Shown here one piece after another: positions 8,581 to 17,049 of a stretch of 64,000 nucleotides of DNA. The DNA is from an uncultured Gammaproteobacteria bacterium (GTDB taxonomy: Bacteria > Pseudomonadota > Gammaproteobacteria > Pseudomonadales > Pseudohongiellaceae). Below the pieces are notes generated by a model, which worked only from the letters and a program-made list of their open reading frames with translations, did no database searches and had not been told where the DNA came from. Each line of letters starts with the position of its first letter. Within the stretch, counting starts at the first letter, position 1. Made by a program: the position numbers and the translations under genes. Where the stretch lies: the NCBI GenBank assembly GCA_913061515.1, contig CAJXSF010000001.1, positions 62,001-126,000 of the forward strand. The letters run 5' to 3'.

Positions 8581-10665
8581 TCAGTGGAAGGAATCTAAAG
8601 TGAGCTCTTCGTCTTGGACAAAAGAGAAGTCCATGCTTTCACTGGGCTCTTGCAAGAAATTCCCTTGCACAAAATTAATATTGGCTTTCCACAAAAACGG
8701 CAATAGGTCGATTTTTTCGATCATTGGGGCAATCACTAATAAGCCTTGCGCATGCAAGCTGCTTACTGTGCTGTTTAATTTTTCTCTTTGCTCTATGTCT
8801 GTGTCGATGCTATCTAGAAGCGACCGGTCAAGTTTTATGATCGAAGCGATCTCCATAGGTAGCGTAGTATTCGAGCTAGAGGTGGATCCATAGTGTGTAA
8901 TCGACAAGACAAACCCCAGCGCTTTCATTTGTTGGCAGAACAGTTTTACTGGTGTGGGGGAGCTGGCAATATCAAGCTCGCTTATCTGCAAGCTAATCTG
9001 GTCTGCAGCAATCTTTGCGTGCTGCACCTGGCACTGTAACCACGGCAGAAACTCTTTGCTAGTGATAGAGTTGTGCGTCAGGTTGATCGTCAGTTTTAGT
9101 GATTCCTTATTGCGTGAGTTCAAAAGCTCTATCGATTGCGAGCAAACCCAGCGGTCAATTCGCTCACCCAGGCCATGCTGATTTGCCAGCTCTAAAAAGC
9201 GCGGTGGATAAATTAGATTGTCGTGATCCTGTAAGCGAATTCGCACTTCATAGCGTTCAACACCATCTTCTTTAAGGTTAACCACAGGTTGAAACACTAA
9301 AAGAAAGTCTTCTTGTGCAAAGGCTACTTCTAATCGTTTAAACATTTCATCGGCAGTTCCATAAGGATCGGTGAACGTTTGTGTGGCGGCGTTAACAAGA
9401 GTAGAACGTATAGTTAAGTTGTGCCGTGCACGATCAATCACAACGCTTGCAGAGGGAGATAGCTCGTTTACGATGGCCATTCCGGCAGAGATATGCATTT
9501 GCGTTCCCTGCGTCGAGCGCTCATTGAGCCAATTGTCGAGATTTGTTGTCAGGGTCGCTAAGAATTGATCTTGCGCATATTCTGTCTCGTGGCTTAGGAC
9601 AGCAATAAACTGGCCTTCTCCCAAATGCCCAATACTGGTGTCACTAGGCATATCGTCTTGAAGTAATTTGGCAATGTCGGCCAAGAGCATGTTTGCGGCA
9701 GACCTAGAGGCAACTAACTCGAAATCTTCGAATTCCTCAATCTTTAAAAGCATTACGGTGCTGTTACGGTGTTCGTAAACGCTATTGGCGATGGCTAGAT
9801 CGATTAGAGTGTTGATGGCATTGCGATTGAGTAGATTTGTCAGTAAGTCGCGGCCTTCTTGGTTTCGGATTCTTTGGCGTTGATTAGGGTTGCCGCTGGC
9901 CAAGCGGACTAACACTTGTAAGACCTCTTCATCGTTATACTGAGTCTTTGCGCATTGCAGGCTCAAACGTGTGCGAGAGTTAGGGGCAGTGATGCCCACA
10001 AAGATGCAAGGTTCTTCGTGTGAGCTCGGATTTTGGAGGTAGTCACGCACTTGCGCGACATCTTGCTCGTCCACGAGATCTAACAAAGAATGCTGTTTAA
10101 GTTGTTCTTGAGATGCAAGCCCAAACAAGTCGAGGTAGGCGCTATTGGCATAGACATGTAAACCGTTATTCAAATAGGCAACAGCATCCGAGGCATTTTC
10201 TAATAGCAGTTGGTAGCGCTGTTGAAGCTCCTTGTGTTCAATTGTAATTCTGCGTAATTCACGGCGTTTCATTAAACTGCTGAACTCTCTGGCGAACAGT
10301 GATAAGCAAGGTGAGATGCTCTCTGGGGTATCCAGAGAAGGAGTCTTGCATTCTATCCAGGCGCTAGAAAGTGTTGGAGGCTTGCTCTGTGGCTGAGAAT
10401 CCGCAGCCAAATACAACAAACATAGGTCTTGTGCGACATCATCCAAGCAAATATCTATTTGCGCAGCGCTAAGTTCGGCCGTCTCTGCCATTAAAAACAG
10501 GGCGTCCCAACGCATTTCTCTGAGATGCCCTTGAAGTGAGGCGGTGTCGTTAATGAGCTCGCCATGGACTTTGTACCCTTGTTTTCGCAAAAGGTTGAGT
10601 AAGCGATCCCCGTCCGAGGGTCGCTGTGTGGCAATGAGCACATTAATTGTGGGTTTCTGTTCCAT
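8581..10665 (-). CDS. fimX: FimX-like protein: N-terminal REC-like, PAS, degenerate GGDEF, degenerate EAL
   Basis: PAS LLENASDAVAYLNNGLHVYANSAYLDLFG; GEGQF in place of GGDEF; QPVVNLKEDGVERYEVRIRL (EVR in place of EAL); DDFG replaced by HYGS. Confidence 0.75.
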   Translation of the reverse strand: MEQKPTINVLIATQRPSDGDRLLNLLRKQGYKVHGELINDTASLQGHLREMRWDALFLMAETAELSAAQIDICLDDVAQDLCLLYLAADSQPQSKPPTLSSAWIECKTPSLDTPESISPCLSLFAREFSSLMKRRELRRITIEHKELQQRYQLLLENASDAVAYLNNGLHVYANSAYLDLFGLASQEQLKQHSLLDLVDEQDVAQVRDYLQNPSSHEEPCIFVGITAPNSRTRLSLQCAKTQYNDEEVLQVLVRLASGNPNQRQRIRNQEGRDLLTNLLNRNAINTLIDLAIANSVYEHRNSTVMLLKIEEFEDFELVASRSAANMLLADIAKLLQDDMPSDTSIGHLGEGQFIAVLSHETEYAQDQFLATLTTNLDNWLNERSTQGTQMHISAGMAIVNELSPSASVVIDRARHNLTIRSTLVNAATQTFTDPYGTADEMFKRLEVAFAQEDFLLVFQPVVNLKEDGVERYEVRIRLQDHDNLIYPPRFLELANQHGLGERIDRWVCSQSIELLNSRNKESLKLTINLTHNSITSKEFLPWLQCQVQHAKIAADQISLQISELDIASSPTPVKLFCQQMKALGFVLSITHYGSTSSSNTTLPMEIASIIKLDRSLLDSIDTDIEQREKLNSTVSSLHAQGLLVIAPMIEKIDLLPFLWKANINFVQGNFLQEPSESMDFSFVQDEELTLDSFH

Positions 10666-10955
10666 GTTGTTTGAATCGCTGCTCTGATTGGCTGTCTGAG
10701 GGCAGAATTAATTAAAAGCAATCCTTGCGGACACTATTAAAATATGTCCTTTCATTGCGCCTGAGTTTAGCACAGTAATCTATCAGCTCTGAGTATCACC
10801 GTTAACGCAATTCGGTGATTCAAACACATGGTGAGGAATAAAAAAGCGATATTGACCTCAAAATCACAATGCGCAACGTGTAAACTGCCAAATATGACAG
10901 AAACTCAAGCGTGAGAGCGATTCATTCTCCGTTTGCCCACAAGGGATTAGAGGTA

Positions 10956-11282
10956 ATGGCGCAGCAGCAAGACCAACAAGAAGTTAAAACTAAGCGATTG
11001 AAGGAGCTTAAACGGGCTCGGAATCGCCTATTCGTGTGTTTTTGGACTTTCCCAGTCTATGTCTATGCCGTGATGAGGGTATTGGAGGCGGGCAATGAGA
11101 CTACGTTGATTATGCTTGTCTATATGGCCTTGTACGCGGGTTTTGGGGCTAATCTCGCTACCAAGCGTTGCCCCAATTGTCATCAACAGTTCTTCGTAAA
11201 ATCCTTCTTTTTAAACCCTTTCAAGCGAGAATGCGCACATTGTAAACAGCCGCTGCACGACAATCCTGGGCTTGGCGCTTAG
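10956..11282 (+). CDS. Small membrane protein with C-terminal zinc-ribbon-like CxxC...CxxC
   Basis: Start MAQQQDQ likely; two TM segments then CPNCHQQFF...CAHCKQPL. Confidence 0.6.
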   Translation: MAQQQDQQEVKTKRLKELKRARNRLFVCFWTFPVYVYAVMRVLEAGNETTLIMLVYMALYAGFGANLATKRCPNCHQQFFVKSFFLNPFKRECAHCKQPLHDNPGLGA

Positions 11283-11962
11283 TCCCTAGCGCCAAAAATA
11301 GCGGTTCCCACTCGAATCATGGTGGAGCCTTGCGCAATGGCCGCAACAAAATCGGCGCTCATGCCTATCGACAAGGTGTCCATTTGTGGATGCATATTCT
11401 GCAGCTCTTTGAATAATAAAGATATTGGTTCAAATGTGCGGCGTTGCTGCTCTAGAGTCTCACTCGGCGCAGGGATCGCCATTAGCCCGCGCAGCTCTAG
11501 GTGTGGCAGTGCGCTGATCTGCTGACAGAGCTGTGCAACTTGCTCTAACGCCACGCCAGATTTAGTCGCCTCATTCGATAAATTGACTTGTACGCATACT
11601 TTTAAGCGACCCATGGCGCTAGAGCGTTGAGCGCTCAGGCGCTGTGCAATCTTTAATCTATCGATGCTATGTACCCAGTCGAAACTGGCAGCTATTGTGG
11701 CTGTTTTGTTCGATTGAATAGGGCCAATGAAATGCCACACTAGATCGGGCATTTTCAACTCGGCGATTTTCTGTACCGCCTCTTGCACATAGTTCTCGCC
11801 AAACTCTCGCTGCCCAGCAGCATAGGCCTCTTGGATTTTCGCCATGCTTTGGGTTTTGCTTACAGCGAGCAGGGATATCTCACTTTCATCACGCCCATAG
11901 TCATGGGCTGTTTTTGCGATCTGAGCGCGAACTGTGGAAATATTTTCTGATATGCTTGGCAT
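11279..11962 (-). CDS. yggS: YggS-family PLP homeostasis protein
   Basis: LLAVSKTQ, FGENYVQEA, WHFIGPIQSNK, LSIGMSADFVAAIAQGSTMIRVGTAIFGAR. Confidence 0.95.
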   Translation of the reverse strand: MPSISENISTVRAQIAKTAHDYGRDESEISLLAVSKTQSMAKIQEAYAAGQREFGENYVQEAVQKIAELKMPDLVWHFIGPIQSNKTATIAASFDWVHSIDRLKIAQRLSAQRSSAMGRLKVCVQVNLSNEATKSGVALEQVAQLCQQISALPHLELRGLMAIPAPSETLEQQRRTFEPISLLFKELQNMHPQMDTLSIGMSADFVAAIAQGSTMIRVGTAIFGARD

Positions 11963-12113
11963 CGTGTCACCGTATAAAGTCTGCATTGCGATGTGCATCT
12001 AACTTAAATCTGGTGCTGCCTGTCAAGCGCACTATGCTAGGCTTGTACCCCTAAAGTCATTAACAAGTACCATGCCTAAGACATGGCGACCATACATCAA
12101 AAGGGTTGAGAAA

Positions 12114-13148
12114 ATGGATATCACTGAACTGCTCGGATTCAGCGTTAAACAAGGCGCCTCGGATTTGCACCTTACCGCTGGTATGCCTCCATTGATTCGA
12201 GTGGATGGCGACATTCGAAAAATCAATGTGCCGGCGATGGAGCATAAGGAAGTGCATGCCTTGATCTACGAGATCATGACTGACAAGCAGCGCAAAGATT
12301 ATGAGCAATTCATGGAGACTGATTTCTCATTTGAAGTGCCCAATCTGGCGCGCTTCAGGGTGAATGCATTTAATCAGAATCGCGGTGCTGGGGCTGTGTT
12401 TCGAACCATTCCAAGTAAAGTGCTGTCGATGGAAGAGCTGGGCATGGGAGCGGTGTTTAGGCAGATCTCAGATCTTGCTCGTGGCTTGGTGGTGGTAACC
12501 GGACCTACGGGTTCTGGTAAAAGCACCACGCTTGCGGCCATGATGGACTATGTGAACAACACGCGTTACGAACATATTCTGACCATCGAAGACCCGATAG
12601 AATTCGTACACGAAAGTAAAAAGTGTTTGGTTAACCAACGAGAAGTGCATCGCGATACATTAGGCTTCGCTGAAGCTTTGCGCTCAGCGTTGCGTGAAGA
12701 CCCCGATATTATTCTAGTGGGCGAGTTACGTGACTTAGAGACCATTCGTTTGGCATTGACGGCAGCAGAGACAGGTCACTTAGTATTCGGTACTTTGCAT
12801 ACCACCTCGGCAGCGAAAACGATTGACAGAATCATCGACGTATTTCCTGCGGCTGAAAAGGCGATGGTGCGCTCAATGCTATCTGAGTCATTGCAAGCGG
12901 TGATATCACAAGCACTTCTGAAAAAGACAGGTGGAGGTCGCGTTGCCGCTCATGAGATTATGATAGGCACCCCTGCTATCCGAAACTTGATTCGTGAAGA
13001 TAAAGTCGCACAAATGTATTCTGCAATTCAGACTGGGTCTTCCTCAGGAATGAAGACTTTGGATCAATGCTTGAAAGAGTTGCTGCAGAAAGGGCTTATT
13101 TCGAAAGAGGCCGCAAAAGCAAAAGCGAAGACGCCCGACTCATTTTAG
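12114..13148 (+). CDS. pilT: Type IV pilus retraction ATPase PilT
   Basis: MDITELLGFSVKQGASDLHLTAGMPP; Walker A GPTGSGKST; LREDPDIILVGELRDLETI; TAAETGHLVFGTLHT. Confidence 0.95.
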   Translation: MDITELLGFSVKQGASDLHLTAGMPPLIRVDGDIRKINVPAMEHKEVHALIYEIMTDKQRKDYEQFMETDFSFEVPNLARFRVNAFNQNRGAGAVFRTIPSKVLSMEELGMGAVFRQISDLARGLVVVTGPTGSGKSTTLAAMMDYVNNTRYEHILTIEDPIEFVHESKKCLVNQREVHRDTLGFAEALRSALREDPDIILVGELRDLETIRLALTAAETGHLVFGTLHTTSAAKTIDRIIDVFPAAEKAMVRSMLSESLQAVISQALLKKTGGGRVAAHEIMIGTPAIRNLIREDKVAQMYSAIQTGSSSGMKTLDQCLKELLQKGLISKEAAKAKAKTPDSF

Positions 13149-13594
13149 CTCTCGTTAGGAAATTTTTCCGCAAAACAATTCAGCCAGGTTTCCAGTATCA
13201 ATTGCGCAGCGAGACAGTCAAGCTGCGCTTTTGATTCCCCTCGCATTAGCTGTCCTCTTGCTTCAAAAGAGCTTAAGCGCTCATCGATTCCAAAACAGGG
13301 CTTCGCATAACGCCCATTAAGTCTATTGCCAAACTTACGTGCGCGGCGCAATAGTTCGCTTTCCGTGTCATCCATATTGTAGGGCAGTCCGACAACGAAC
13401 ACGTCTGGTTGCCACTGTGCAACCAAATCGTCTAGTGCAGTCCAATCAGGAATGCCATCTTTAGCGCTAATCGCGTGTAAGGCATTGGCCTTGTTCGTAA
13501 TGCTTTGCCCCGAGGCAACCCCTATGCGCTTAGTGCCAAAATCAAATCCTAGAACGCTTATCTCTTTTGTTTTCTTCGCGGGTAAACTTTCCAT
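13145..13594 (-). CDS. ruvX: Holliday junction resolvase-like RuvX/YqgF
   Basis: VLGFDFGTKRIGVASG, VVGLPYNMDDTESE, GIDERLSSFEA. Confidence 0.95.
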   Translation of the reverse strand: MESLPAKKTKEISVLGFDFGTKRIGVASGQSITNKANALHAISAKDGIPDWTALDDLVAQWQPDVFVVGLPYNMDDTESELLRRARKFGNRLNGRYAKPCFGIDERLSSFEARGQLMRGESKAQLDCLAAQLILETWLNCFAEKFPNES

Positions 13595-13634
13595 TACAAA
13601 ACCCTAGAATAGACTTGGTGAGGGTGCGTGTGCA

Positions 13635-14243
13635 TCAGGAATGCCCTGCAAGAGATGTTAATTGCTGTAAGCTTACGCCAAGAACTGCTGCGCACGCCTC
13701 TGCCTTATTTTCATGGTCATGCGAAAAAATTAAATCAGTGTCAGCAGGCACCGTTAACCAGGCATTGCTAGTGATCTCTTGATCGAGCTGCCCCGCATCC
13801 CAGCCTGCGCAGCCAAGAGCAACCAAGTAACGCGAAGGGCCTTCTCCGTTGGCAATCGCAACGAGTATGTCTTTTGACATGGTGATGCTTAATTCAGAGT
13901 TAATAGGGATTGTGTATTCCCATTCTGTTTCGCTGCTGTGCAGTATAAAGCCTTTATTTTTCTCTACCGGACCACCGGTCATGACGATTTGCTTATGGAA
14001 TTCGATGTCATCTTTTCGGCTACTGTAGTCGATTTCTAAATCGTCAAATAATTCTGCCAAACGCAATTTGCTAGGTTTGTTGACGACGATGCCCAATGCC
14101 CCTTCTTCATTGTGTCGCCACAAAAACGTCACTGTGCGGTTAAACCAAGGGTCGTCAAGATGTGGCATCGCAATCAAAAATTGATTTGAGAGTGATCCTG
14201 GTGATGATTCAAACAATGGGTTTTCAGTAGTGTTGTTAGTCAT
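13635..14243 (-). CDS. yqgE: YqgE/AlgH family protein
   Basis: NQFLIAMPHLDDPWFNRTVTFLWRHNEEGALGIVVNKPS; GCAGWDAGQLDQEI. Confidence 0.95.
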   Translation of the reverse strand: MTNNTTENPLFESSPGSLSNQFLIAMPHLDDPWFNRTVTFLWRHNEEGALGIVVNKPSKLRLAELFDDLEIDYSSRKDDIEFHKQIVMTGGPVEKNKGFILHSSETEWEYTIPINSELSITMSKDILVAIANGEGPSRYLVALGCAGWDAGQLDQEITSNAWLTVPADTDLIFSHDHENKAEACAAVLGVSLQQLTSLAGHS

Positions 14244-14261
14244 GTGATCGGTGTTTTCGCT

Positions 14262-15134
14262 CTACTGGCTAGTAAAAGAATTGCCTTGATGAAAGCGCCA
14301 TGTGCGTATGATTTCGAGTATGTCTACGTCCGCGAGCATTTCCTCTGGAAACGGATCAAAAGGGGCGGCGAGTCGAACAATATCGATGGCGGCCTCGTCG
14401 AGAACGCGATGTCCGGAGCTTTGCAGAATGCGAATCTCTTGAACCGAACCATTTGGTCTTAGTGCCACAAGCATGCGTAGACTGCCATAGATCTCTTGAT
14501 TTCTTGCTTGTTCTGGATAGTTAAGATTGCCGACGCTTTCAATTCGCTTACGCCAAGAATCTAAATATAAAGCGTCATGGCGCTTTTTTGTAGAAGCTGA
14601 TGAGATTGTGTATTTACGTGGTCGCTTAGCATAGGCTTGCTGCTGCAAGTCTAGCTGGGCTTGTAAACTTGCGATGGCCAGGCTGAGATCCTCTGGAGTG
14701 GCTTGTTCAGACAAAGGGTTGTCAGTTTCGGGGGCTTCCTCTTCCAGTTGTTGCTCTAAGCGTTGCTCTGACTCTAGCGTACTCAATATCGCCAAGTCAT
14801 TAGGCTCTGTTTGCCTATTTGGAGCAGGCGCTTGGGCAATAGGGTCAACTTGCTGAATGAGCTCGTCGTGAAACTCTGCATCGAATGGGGAGCTAGGCGC
14901 GGCCGCACTGTCTAGCGTGCCGCTACCCGTTTGGTTCTCTTGTGCGATGTAATCTGCTTGGTCTGGGGCAATATCGCTGCGATATTGGGCTAGAGTGATC
15001 TCAATAGGGGGTGCGCTATTGCTCTTTTCTAGATAACTAAAGCCTACTCCCGCTATCAGCATGATGTGCAAACAGGCTGATAGAAAGATCGTAAAGCCAA
15101 AGCGCTCTTTTGAAAGATCGGTCTCTTGGGTCAT
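14262..15134 (-). CDS. TonB-family energy transducer
   Basis: N-terminal TM, long linker, C-terminal NLNYPEQARNQEIYGSLRMLVALRPNGSVQEIRILQSSGHRVLDEAA. Confidence 0.85.
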   Translation of the reverse strand: MTQETDLSKERFGFTIFLSACLHIMLIAGVGFSYLEKSNSAPPIEITLAQYRSDIAPDQADYIAQENQTGSGTLDSAAAPSSPFDAEFHDELIQQVDPIAQAPAPNRQTEPNDLAILSTLESEQRLEQQLEEEAPETDNPLSEQATPEDLSLAIASLQAQLDLQQQAYAKRPRKYTISSASTKKRHDALYLDSWRKRIESVGNLNYPEQARNQEIYGSLRMLVALRPNGSVQEIRILQSSGHRVLDEAAIDIVRLAAPFDPFPEEMLADVDILEIIRTWRFHQGNSFTSQ

Positions 15135-15164
15135 AGGCTCTGAAGCGTGTGGACAAATGCCCGC

Positions 15165-16121
15165 CTAATTGCGGGCTTTGAGCTTGCTTTCGATGCAGCG
15201 CATTAAGTCGCCTGCAATGTCGAGATTATACGCGTTATTGAGTTCTCGCACACAAGTTGGGCTCGTGACATTGATTTCAGTTAGGTAATCGCCGATGACA
15301 TCGAGGCCAACGAATAGCAGCCCTTTTGCTTTCACACTTTCTTTGACTTGCTCGCAAATCCACAAATCGTGCTCTGTTAGTGCTTGCGGAACGCCAGATC
15401 CGCCTGCCGCGAGGTTGCCACGGGTCTCTCCTTGTGCGGGGACTCGCGCAAGTGCGTAGGGCACTGGCTCGCCGTCAATGAGAAGAATACGTTTATCACC
15501 GTCGACTATCTCAGGAATAAATCGCTGGGCCATGATAGGCGTGCGACCAAAATTGGTCAGAGTTTCGATAATAACACTAAGGTTCGGATCGTTCTGTTGA
15601 AGGCGGAAAATAGATGAGCCACCCATACCGTCAAGTGGTTTGAAGATGACGTCCTGATGTTCTGTATGAAAGCGTTTTAGCACCATTGCATTATTACTGA
15701 CCAATACTGGCGGACAGCATTGCGGAAACTGCGTGGCATAAAGCTTTTCATTGCAATCTCTTAAGCTTTGCGGTTTGTTGACGACGAGTGTGCCCATAGA
15801 TTCAGCTTGCTCAAGCAAGTAAGTCGTGTAGATAAACTCATTGTCGAAGGGAGGGTCCTTGCGCATTAGAATCACATCCAGATTGCTTAGAGCTTCCTCG
15901 CTAGCCTCGCCCAAGCTAAACCACTGCTTTTCATCCCAGGCCACTTGCAATTGGCGCATCAGGCCGTGGGCAATGCCATCCTGCAGGTAGAGGTCAGATT
16001 GCTCCATATAGCTTATTTGCCAGCCACGCTCTTGCGCTGCCATTAACATGGCTAGACTCGTGTCTTTTTTGTAGCTAATGGATTGGATCGGGTCCATGAC
16101 GATGCCGATGCGGATGCTCAT
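15165..16121 (-). CDS. gshB: Glutathione synthetase
   Basis: GIVMDPIQSISYKKDTSLAMLMAAQERG; VFKPLDGMGGSSIFR; EINVTSPTCVRELN. Confidence 0.95.
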   Translation of the reverse strand: MSIRIGIVMDPIQSISYKKDTSLAMLMAAQERGWQISYMEQSDLYLQDGIAHGLMRQLQVAWDEKQWFSLGEASEEALSNLDVILMRKDPPFDNEFIYTTYLLEQAESMGTLVVNKPQSLRDCNEKLYATQFPQCCPPVLVSNNAMVLKRFHTEHQDVIFKPLDGMGGSSIFRLQQNDPNLSVIIETLTNFGRTPIMAQRFIPEIVDGDKRILLIDGEPVPYALARVPAQGETRGNLAAGGSGVPQALTEHDLWICEQVKESVKAKGLLFVGLDVIGDYLTEINVTSPTCVRELNNAYNLDIAGDLMRCIESKLKARN

Positions 16122-16286
16122 CTTTAACCTACCTGCATTGAGAATTGAGAAACCGGACTAGCAAAGCGCTGCGCCCGAGTGTGCCGTGATCATAACGCAA
16201 GTGTAAAAATGTATCGACGCATCCTGACAGGCGAGACGCAATAAAATGTGCTAAATCTTAAATAAACACTTTTGGAGGGCAATGGC

Positions 16287-16712
16287 ATGGAAGCCGTGCA
16301 AGAACACAGCGTTGTACAAGTGCTCGTGGTTGATGACAGCAAAGCGGTACGTGAGAGCGTGCCAATACTCCTTGATCAGCGGCTATATCAGGTAAGTGTG
16401 GCGGACAATGGCTTTGACGCCCTGTGTAAACTTGTGGCTTTCCCGCCAGACATGGTGTTCATGGACATTGCTATGCCGGAGCTCGATGGCTTGCAGTCCT
16501 GCGCTCTTATCACGGCCAATCCCCAATATGCCCATATCCCTATCGTCCTTATGAGCGAAAACGGAGGGCCTTTGGAACAAGCGCGTGCGCAGCTTGCCGG
16601 TGCTAGTCAGTTGATTCGCAAGCCGCTACGTAAACAAGACCTAGTGCAGGCGATCCAAGCACTCCTGCGTACGGACGAGGGCGTCGAGAATGTGCACGCT
16701 ATTACTGGTTGA
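16287..16712 (+). CDS. PilG-like single-domain response regulator
   Basis: VLVVDDSKAVRES, MVFMDIAMPELDGLQSC, LIRKPLRKQDL; adjacent to divergent gshB, as in Pseudomonas pilG. Confidence 0.8.
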   Translation: MEAVQEHSVVQVLVVDDSKAVRESVPILLDQRLYQVSVADNGFDALCKLVAFPPDMVFMDIAMPELDGLQSCALITANPQYAHIPIVLMSENGGPLEQARAQLAGASQLIRKPLRKQDLVQAIQALLRTDEGVENVHAITG

Positions 16713-17046
16713 CGATTCACCAACCCAAAGTTGCTATCTAGAGTTTGTATTGAGTTCACTAGGGCACGAAGTGCATACGCAAGACAGTGCCAATCTACAG
16801 CCAGAGGAACTTAAACCTATGGCATTCGATATCGCGCTAGTGTCGTTACTCTTAGCAAATAGTAATGGTTTTGAAATAGGTTTGCGTTTGCAGAACTTGG
16901 GGTTTGAACGTGTTGCGATTGTGACGATGAGTCCGCGCAGCACTGACGTACAATGGACTAAAGCCTTAGGCCTGTTAGGCGTATTAGACGCTCCAAACTC
17001 ATTGGTAAATATCAGGCATCAATTACAAAAAATGCTGCAGTGCTAG
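16690..17046 (+). CDS. PilH-like degenerate receiver-domain protein
   Basis: TLLLVDDSPTQSCYLEFVLSSLGHEV but FDIALVSLLLANSNGFE: Ser at the phospho-acceptor position. Confidence 0.7.
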   Translation: MCTLLLVDDSPTQSCYLEFVLSSLGHEVHTQDSANLQPEELKPMAFDIALVSLLLANSNGFEIGLRLQNLGFERVAIVTMSPRSTDVQWTKALGLLGVLDAPNSLVNIRHQLQKMLQC

Positions 17047-17049
17047 GGG

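Noticed and set aside
16287-17046. Possible complete pilGHIJ-chpA cluster
   Set aside because: No CheW-like or MCP-like ORF found between 17046 and 19639; recorded instead as a reduced locus.
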